Part shown: in pieces, positions 9,626 to 13,198 of the stretch | Layout of the letters: each line of letters begins with the position of its first letter | Position numbering within the stretch: the stretch's first letter is position 1 | Assembly (NCBI GenBank): GCA_025963955.1 | Contig: JAOPZU010000381.1 | Coordinates: forward strand, 1-13,198 | Length of the DNA: 13,198 bases | Source of the DNA: Solirubrobacterales bacterium | Lineage (GTDB): Bacteria > Actinomycetota > Thermoleophilia > Solirubrobacterales > Solirubrobacteraceae | Reading direction: 5' to 3' | Notes under the pieces: generated by a model | Databases searched by the model: none | Seen by the model: the letters and a program-made list of their open reading frames with translations, nothing else | What the model was told of the DNA's origin: nothing | Translations under genes and position numbers: made by a program

Positions 9626-10618
9626 ATGACCCACCTCGCCATCATCCCCGTCCTGAAGCAACTGATCGCCGTCTTCGATGCGGTGATCCAGTTCTTCCAC
9701 GACTCGGTCGGCTTCGGCTGGGGCCTCTCGATCATCGCGCTGACTGTCGGGGTGCGCCTGCTGCTGCTACCGCTCACCGTGCGGCAGTTCCGCTCCATGC
9801 AGGCCATGCAGCGCCTCGGGCCGGAGATGAAGAAGCTCCAGGCGAAGTACAAGGACGACAAGCAGCGCCTGAACCAGGAGATGATGAAGCTCTACCAGGA
9901 GCATCAGGTCAACCCGTTCGGGTCCTGTCTGCCCCTGGTGGCGCAGATGCCGGTCTTCATCTCGCTCTTCTACATGCTGCGCAAGGACCTGAAGCTCGAC
10001 ATCTGCGGGGACGCCCTGCGGGCGGCCGGGAAGGCGACGGGCAGCGCCCTGCAGAACACGAGCTGCTCGGAGGTGTCCCAGGGCACCGCCCATCAGTTCC
10101 TCTTCATCAACGACATCACGGACAAGGGCACGGGAAGCACCCTCGTGATCCTGATCGTCCTGTACATCGGCTCGCAGCTGCTGTCGAGCGTGTTGATGTC
10201 GGTGACGGCTGACAAGAACCAGCGCATGCTGATGATCGCGCTGCCGTTCGTCTTCACGATCTTCGTCATCAACTTCCCGACTGGCCTCCTCGTCTACTGG
10301 ATCACGACGAACCTGTGGACGGTCGGCCAGCAGTTCGTCCTGCGCCAGCGGGCAGGGATCCTGCGCGGCCCGCCTCCCGTCCCCGAGGGCGGGCTGGTGT
10401 CACCGGTGCGTGACGGCGACGCGGCTCCCGGCATGCCGGGGCTGTTCGGCAAGCTGACACAGCGCGTCACGGATCAGGCGGAAGCCGACGAGAAGGCCGG
10501 CGCGCAGGCGAAGGGCGGCTCGAGCAAGCCCGTCTCGAAGCCCGCCGGAAGCCGGACCGCCGCCCCCCCGCCGCCACCACGAGCCAAGAAGAAGAAGCGT
10601 TCCGGACGGCGTCGTTGA
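9626..10618 (+). CDS. yidC: Membrane protein insertase YidC/OxaI family
   Basis: YidC inserts and folds inner-membrane proteins, alone or with SecYEG. The product is 330 aa, of the Gram-positive type without the large periplasmic domain of E. coli YidC. Hydrophobic segments are seen at about 33-50, 98-118, 170-191 and 201-233, after an amphipathic N-terminus. Arg44 in GVRLLLLPLTVRQ matches the groove arginine of the family. It is followed by the cytoplasmic hairpin SMQAMQRLGPEMKKLQAKYK. The signatures NPFGSCLPLVAQMPVFISLFY and FPTGLLVYWITTNLW are present. The segment between helices carries Cys127 and Cys147. The C-terminal tail is Pro-rich and then basic (RAKKKKRSGRRR), as expected for ribosome contact. 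The TGA shares one base with the next gene's ATG. Confidence 0.97.
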   Translation: MTHLAIIPVLKQLIAVFDAVIQFFHDSVGFGWGLSIIALTVGVRLLLLPLTVRQFRSMQAMQRLGPEMKKLQAKYKDDKQRLNQEMMKLYQEHQVNPFGSCLPLVAQMPVFISLFYMLRKDLKLDICGDALRAAGKATGSALQNTSCSEVSQGTAHQFLFINDITDKGTGSTLVILIVLYIGSQLLSSVLMSVTADKNQRMLMIALPFVFTIFVINFPTGLLVYWITTNLWTVGQQFVLRQRAGILRGPPPVPEGGLVSPVRDGDAAPGMPGLFGKLTQRVTDQAEADEKAGAQAKGGSSKPVSKPAGSRTAAPPPPPRAKKKKRSGRRR

Positions 10619-11079
10619 TGAGCACCCCGACGGACGCCGAGCTGGTCACCGACCTGCTCGAGCGCGTCGCCGGTGCGTTGGGACTCACCGCCACGGTCCG
10701 GGTGGAGACGGTCGGCGAGCAGCTGATCGGCACCCTCGACGGTGAGGACCTCGGGCTCTTCATCGGGCGGCACGGTCAGACCATCGACGCGGTGCAGCAC
10801 CTTGCGCAACGCATCGTCCACGCCCGCACCGGCGAGCTCCGCCGGATCGTCGTCGACGCGGAGGGCTATCGCGGACGTCGGCAGGAAGCGCTCGAGCGCC
10901 AGGCCGAACAGGCCGCCACAGACGCTGTCCGGGACGGGAAGCCGGTGGCGCTGGACGCGATGACGGCCAGTGAGCGCCGCCTGGTGCACGAATACCTGCG
11001 CGAACGGGGCGGGGTCGAGACCCACAGCGAAGGCGAGGAGCCCGATCGGCACCTCGTCGTCTCGCCGACGAGCGCGTGA
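10618..11079 (+). CDS. khpB: KH-R3H RNA-binding protein (Jag / KhpB family)
   Basis: The product is 153 aa from the ATG at 10618, whose A is the last base of the yidC stop (TGATG), a coupling arrangement. A KH domain contains the GxxG loop as IGRHGQ (49-54) in LGLFIGRHGQTIDAVQHLAQ. The C-terminal R3H domain shows SERRLVHEYLRE (ERRxVH at 119-124) and ends DRHLVVSP. The extra N-terminal Jag-N domain of the Bacillus subtilis protein is absent, as is usual in Actinobacteria. In Firmicutes the protein pairs with KhpA, binds many RNAs and affects cell elongation and division. The position after yidC is nearly universal. Function here is inferred from the family. Confidence 0.93.
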   Translation: MSTPTDAELVTDLLERVAGALGLTATVRVETVGEQLIGTLDGEDLGLFIGRHGQTIDAVQHLAQRIVHARTGELRRIVVDAEGYRGRRQEALERQAEQAATDAVRDGKPVALDAMTASERRLVHEYLRERGGVETHSEGEEPDRHLVVSPTSA

Positions 11080-11091
11080 CCACGTGAGCGC

Positions 11092-11105
11092 GTTTCACGT
11101 GGAAC
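11092..11105. other. parS centromere-like site 1
   Basis: GTTTCACGTGGAAC matches the core of the bacterial parS consensus TGTTTCACGTGAAACA with one changed base, and is palindromic except for one pair. It sits in the 60-bp khpB-rsmG gap, about 1.6 kb from parB. ParB would bind here, load CTP and spread along DNA. Confidence 0.92.
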
Positions 11106-11116
11106 GGCCCGGCCGC

Positions 11117-11130
11117 GTTTCACGTGGAAC
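11117..11130. other. parS centromere-like site 2
   Basis: A second identical GTTTCACGTGGAAC lies in the same orientation, 25 bp centre to centre from site 1. The shared identity extends 2 bp further upstream (GC). The right arm (GGAAC) ends 9 nt before the rsmG ATG, so a bound ParB would cover the rsmG ribosome-binding region on DNA. The 11 bp between the sites is GGCCCGGCCGC. Confidence 0.92.
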
Positions 11131-11139
11131 ATCAGCCTG

Positions 11140-11847
11140 ATGACCGCGGCGCACCCACGGCTCCGGGAGCTGTGTGACGGGGCAGGGCTTTCGACGGCGG
11201 TCGCGGATCGGCTCGACGTCATGCTCGCGTTACTGGCCGCCGACCCGACAGCGCCCACGACGGTTGTGGATCCCATCGCGGCGGTCGAGGTCCACGTGGC
11301 TGACGCGTTCGACGGCCTCACAGTCCCCGCCCTCCGTGAGGCTTCGACCGTGGCGGACATCGGGGCGGGCGCCGGCTTCCCGGGCCTGGTCCTCGCGGCG
11401 TGCCTGCCGGCCACGACGTTCGCGCTCGTGGAGTCCGTCGGGAAGAAGTGCGAGTTCATGGGGCGGCTCATCGAGGCCACCGGTCTCGATAACGCGCTGC
11501 CCGTACACGCCCGCGCCGAGGCGTGGCCCCCCGGGATCGGACGACACGACGCCGTGACTGCGCGGGCGCTGGCGCCACTGACCGCGCTCGTGGAATACGC
11601 CGCGCCACTCCTGGTCGAGGGCGGCGCGCTCGTGGCCTGGAAGGGCGCACGCGACGCGTCCGAAGAGGCCGACGGCCTTGCCGCCGCGGAGGCGACCGGC
11701 ATGATGTTGGAGGCGGTCCACGCGGTGGCTCCCCGGCCGGGCGCCGATCGGCGCCACCTGCACGTCTTCCGCAAGACCGCGCCGACCCCTGCCCGTTTCC
11801 CCCGCCGCGAGGGCATGGCGCGCAAGCGTCCGCTCACTGCGGGTTGA
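11140..11847 (+). CDS. rsmG: 16S rRNA (guanine-N7) methyltransferase RsmG
   Basis: RsmG (GidB) transfers a methyl group from S-adenosylmethionine to N7 of G527 (E. coli numbering) in the 530 loop of 16S rRNA; loss of the enzyme gives low-level streptomycin resistance in several bacteria. The product is 235 aa from the ATG at 11140. The SAM-binding motif is VADIGAGAGFPG (71-82), with VESVGKKCEFM further along and VTARALAPLTALVEYAAPLL in the second half. The C-terminal tail (RFPRREGMARKRPL) is the usual family ending. There is no convincing Shine-Dalgarno; the nearest purine run is the GGAA inside parS site 2. It follows khpB by 60 bp and precedes parA by 109 bp, the standard rsmG-parA-parB order. 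Confidence 0.96.
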   Translation: MTAAHPRLRELCDGAGLSTAVADRLDVMLALLAADPTAPTTVVDPIAAVEVHVADAFDGLTVPALREASTVADIGAGAGFPGLVLAACLPATTFALVESVGKKCEFMGRLIEATGLDNALPVHARAEAWPPGIGRHDAVTARALAPLTALVEYAAPLLVEGGALVAWKGARDASEEADGLAAAEATGMMLEAVHAVAPRPGADRRHLHVFRKTAPTPARFPRREGMARKRPLTAG

Positions 11848-11894
11848 CGTTCGCGCGCGGGTCTACGCGGAAACGACGCCGGTCACGTCAAGAA

Positions 11895-11911
11895 CCCCGC
11901 ATCGTGCGGGG
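11895..11911 (+). repeat. Short hairpin between rsmG and parA
   Basis: CCCCGCA-TCG-TGCGGGG has perfect 7-bp arms with a 3-nt loop, 48 bp after the rsmG stop. No T run follows on the plus strand, and the minus strand has none either. It may be a factor-assisted or weak terminator of rsmG, or a processing or stability element. It is the only clear structure in the 109-bp gap apart from the parA -10 candidate. Confidence 0.4.
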
Positions 11912-11938
11912 AACCCGGCTCCTGTCCGCCTGATCCGT

Positions 11939-11947
11939 CGCTACCGT
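11939..11947 (+). promoter_or_regulatory. Possible parA promoter giving a leaderless mRNA
   Basis: CGC-TACCGT resembles the rpmH element CGC-TACCCT. The last -10 base is 9 nt before the parA ATG, so transcription would start at or within a few bases of the start codon. parA has no Shine-Dalgarno, which fits leaderless translation, common in Actinobacteria. No -35 match is visible. Supported by motif and spacing only. Confidence 0.35.
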
Positions 11948-11956
11948 CCACGGCCG

Positions 11957-12715
11957 ATGGGAACCATCTACGCGATCGCGAACCAGAAGGGCGGGGTCGG
12001 CAAGACCACCACCGCCGTCAACGTGGCGGCCTGTATCGCCGAGGCAGGCTACGAGACGTTGCTCGTGGACGTGGACCCGCAGGCGAATGCCACCGTCGGC
12101 ATCGGCCTGCCGAAGCACGGCGAGCCGTCGATCTACGACGTCCTCCTGGGCGAGGCGACGGTGGACGAGGCCATGGTCCCCACGCGGATCCCGGGCCTGA
12201 TGGTGCTCCCGGCGCACCCGGACCTCGCCGGGGCGAGCGTGGAGCTCCCGCGCCAGGCCGGCTCGGAGAACCTCCTGCGCGACGCCCTGGCGACGGTCAA
12301 AGAGCGCTTCGCGTTCACCCTCCTGGATTGTCCACCGTCGCTCGGGCCTCTAACGGTGAACGCGCTCGTGGCCGCGGACCGCGTCATCGTCCCCGTCCAG
12401 ACGGAGTACTTCGCCCTGGAGGGGCTCGCCGGGCTGCTCGACACGCTGGCCCTCGTGCAGCGCGAGCTGAACCCGCGGCTGACGGTCGCCGGGATGCTGC
12501 TGACGATGCACGATTCGCGTACGAACCTGGCTCGCGACGTGGAGCGCGAGGTCCGCGAGCACTTCCCCGCGCTCGTCTTCGACACGGTCATCCCCCGCAA
12601 CGTCCGCATCAGCGAGGCCCCGAGCTTCGGCGTCCCCGTCATCCACCACGATCCGCACAGCACCGGGGCGGACGCCTACTTCGAGCTCGCGAAGGAGGTG
12701 GCGGCCCGTGGCTAG
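11957..12715 (+). CDS. parA: Chromosome-partitioning ATPase ParA (Soj)
   Basis: ParA is a Walker-type ATPase that forms ATP-dependent dimers on nucleoid DNA and moves ParB-parS complexes. The product is 252 aa, typical of chromosomal (Soj-like) ParA and lacking the N-terminal helix-turn-helix of many plasmid types. The deviant Walker A KGGVGKTT is at 11-18 with both lysines, so it can form the dimer sandwich. VDVDPQAN (37-44) carries the Asp40 linked to hydrolysis. LLDCPPSLGPLTVNAL is the Walker B region. TEYFALEGLAGLL and VIPRNVRISEAPSFGVPV are further family signatures. The start ATG has no ribosome binding site (see the leaderless promoter candidate). The end of the gene contains the parB Shine-Dalgarno and overlaps parB by 8 nt. 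Confidence 0.97.
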   Translation: MGTIYAIANQKGGVGKTTTAVNVAACIAEAGYETLLVDVDPQANATVGIGLPKHGEPSIYDVLLGEATVDEAMVPTRIPGLMVLPAHPDLAGASVELPRQAGSENLLRDALATVKERFAFTLLDCPPSLGPLTVNALVAADRVIVPVQTEYFALEGLAGLLDTLALVQRELNPRLTVAGMLLTMHDSRTNLARDVEREVREHFPALVFDTVIPRNVRISEAPSFGVPVIHHDPHSTGADAYFELAKEVAARG

Positions 12716-13198
12716 CGGCTCCACGCGGAAGACCGGGATGGGGCGCGGGCTGTCCGCGATCCTCGCGGTCAGCGACCCGTCGGCCATCGCCGCCGCGGCC
12801 GGCGCCCAGGATACGCAGCTGCGGGAGCTGCCCGTGGATGCGGTCCGCCCGAACCCGTCCCAGCCGCGCAAGCAGTTCGACGGCGAGGCGCTGCAGGCGC
12901 TGGCCGACTCCCTGGGCGAACGCGGCGTCCTGCAGCCCGTCCTGGTGCGCCCCGTCGCCGGCGGCAGCTACGAGCTCGTCGCGGGCGAGCGCCGCTGGCG
13001 GGCGGCGCAGCTCGCCGGCCTGAAGACCCTGCCGGCGATCGTCCAGGACCGCGACGACGCGCGGACCCTCGAGGACGCCCTCATCGAGAACATGGCCCGC
13101 GAGGACCTCAACCCCGTGGAAGAGGCCCGCGCCGTGGCCGCTCTCGTCGAGGAGCTCGGCCTCACCCGCGAGGCCGTCGGCAAGCGCGTCGGGCGCAG
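12708..13198 (+). CDS. parB: Chromosome-partitioning protein ParB (3' end outside window)
   Basis: ParB is a CTP-dependent DNA clamp that loads at parS, spreads, and stimulates ParA. The start is a GTG at 12708, inside the parA 3' end, preceded 7 nt upstream by a strong AGGAGGTG. About 163 codons are visible. The N-terminal KTGMGRGLSAIL (8-19) corresponds to the segment that contacts ParA. The ParB/Srx CTPase domain begins near residue 38 and shows NPSQPRKQF (49-57), GVLQPVLV, GERRWRAA (93-100, nucleotide-binding box II) and ENMAREDLNPVEEA (127-140, box III). The window ends in LTREAVGKRVGR, the beginning of the helix-turn-helix that reads parS. The dimerisation domain is not visible. Two parS sites lie about 1.6 kb upstream. 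Confidence 0.96.
   Translation, partial: MASGSTRKTGMGRGLSAILAVSDPSAIAAAAGAQDTQLRELPVDAVRPNPSQPRKQFDGEALQALADSLGERGVLQPVLVRPVAGGSYELVAGERRWRAAQLAGLKTLPAIVQDRDDARTLEDALIENMAREDLNPVEEARAVAALVEELGLTREAVGKRVGR

Noticed and set aside
11081..11086. A third CACGTG next to the parS pair, and another inside rsmG at 11293-11298
   Set aside because: Only the 6-bp core matches; the flanking bases do not fit the GTTT/GAAC arms.
12328..12336. TTGTCCACC, 8 of 9 bases of the actinobacterial DnaA box
   Set aside because: It lies inside parA and encodes part of the conserved DCPPS motif, so the sequence is explained by protein constraint.
12719..12732. A parS-like CTCCACGCGGAAG near the parB start
   Set aside because: Several mismatches including the central CG step of the palindrome, and it lies in coding sequence; too weak to call.

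Overview
This window is a chromosomal replication-origin neighbourhood from a high-GC bacterium. The left-hand gene order (dnaA, dnaN, recF, DUF721/dciA, gyrB, gyrA) matches that of Mycobacterium tuberculosis. The right-hand order (rpmH, rnpA, yidD, yidC, jag/khpB, rsmG, parA, parB) is also the standard one. Six of the fourteen start codons are GTG, which fits the base composition. The bL34 and YidC sequences ([17 protein letters not shown] in bL34; no long periplasmic domain in YidC) resemble, from memory, those of deep-branching Actinobacteria of the Thermoleophilia/Solirubrobacterales type. That placement is an inference. The 810-residue GyrB with a large insert is unlike classical Actinobacteria.

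Layout. Positions 1-8485 are transcribed leftwards: gyrA (3' end outside the window), gyrB, dciA, recF, dnaN and dnaA. Positions 8762-13198 are transcribed rightwards: rpmH, rnpA, yidD, yidC, khpB, rsmG, parA and parB (3' end outside the window). The strand switches once, in the 276-bp dnaA/rpmH gap. All genes therefore point away from that gap, as expected if forks leave from near it. No stretch longer than 300 bp lacks a gene. I see no tRNA, rRNA, IS element, CRISPR array or prophage gene.

How the genes work together. DnaA opens the origin. DciA probably helps load the replicative helicase. DnaN is the sliding clamp, RecF acts at gaps and stalled forks, and gyrase removes positive supercoils. 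The right arm makes bL34, the RNase P protein, the YidC insertase with its YidD and KhpB companions, and a 16S rRNA methyltransferase, and it ends with ParA/ParB chromosome segregation. Two near-palindromic parS sites lie just upstream of rsmG and would be the loading sites for ParB.

The coding content is ordinary. What deserves a second look is in the short gaps. The gyrB upstream gap holds a palindrome, a DnaA box, an extended -10 and a terminator-like hairpin in series. The dnaA leader can form two mutually exclusive hairpins, and an inverted repeat sits at its -35 region. A -10-like motif YGCTAYNNT recurs upstream of gyrB, dnaA, rpmH and parA. The divergent dnaA/rpmH gap has no DnaA boxes at all, although it is where gene orientation switches.
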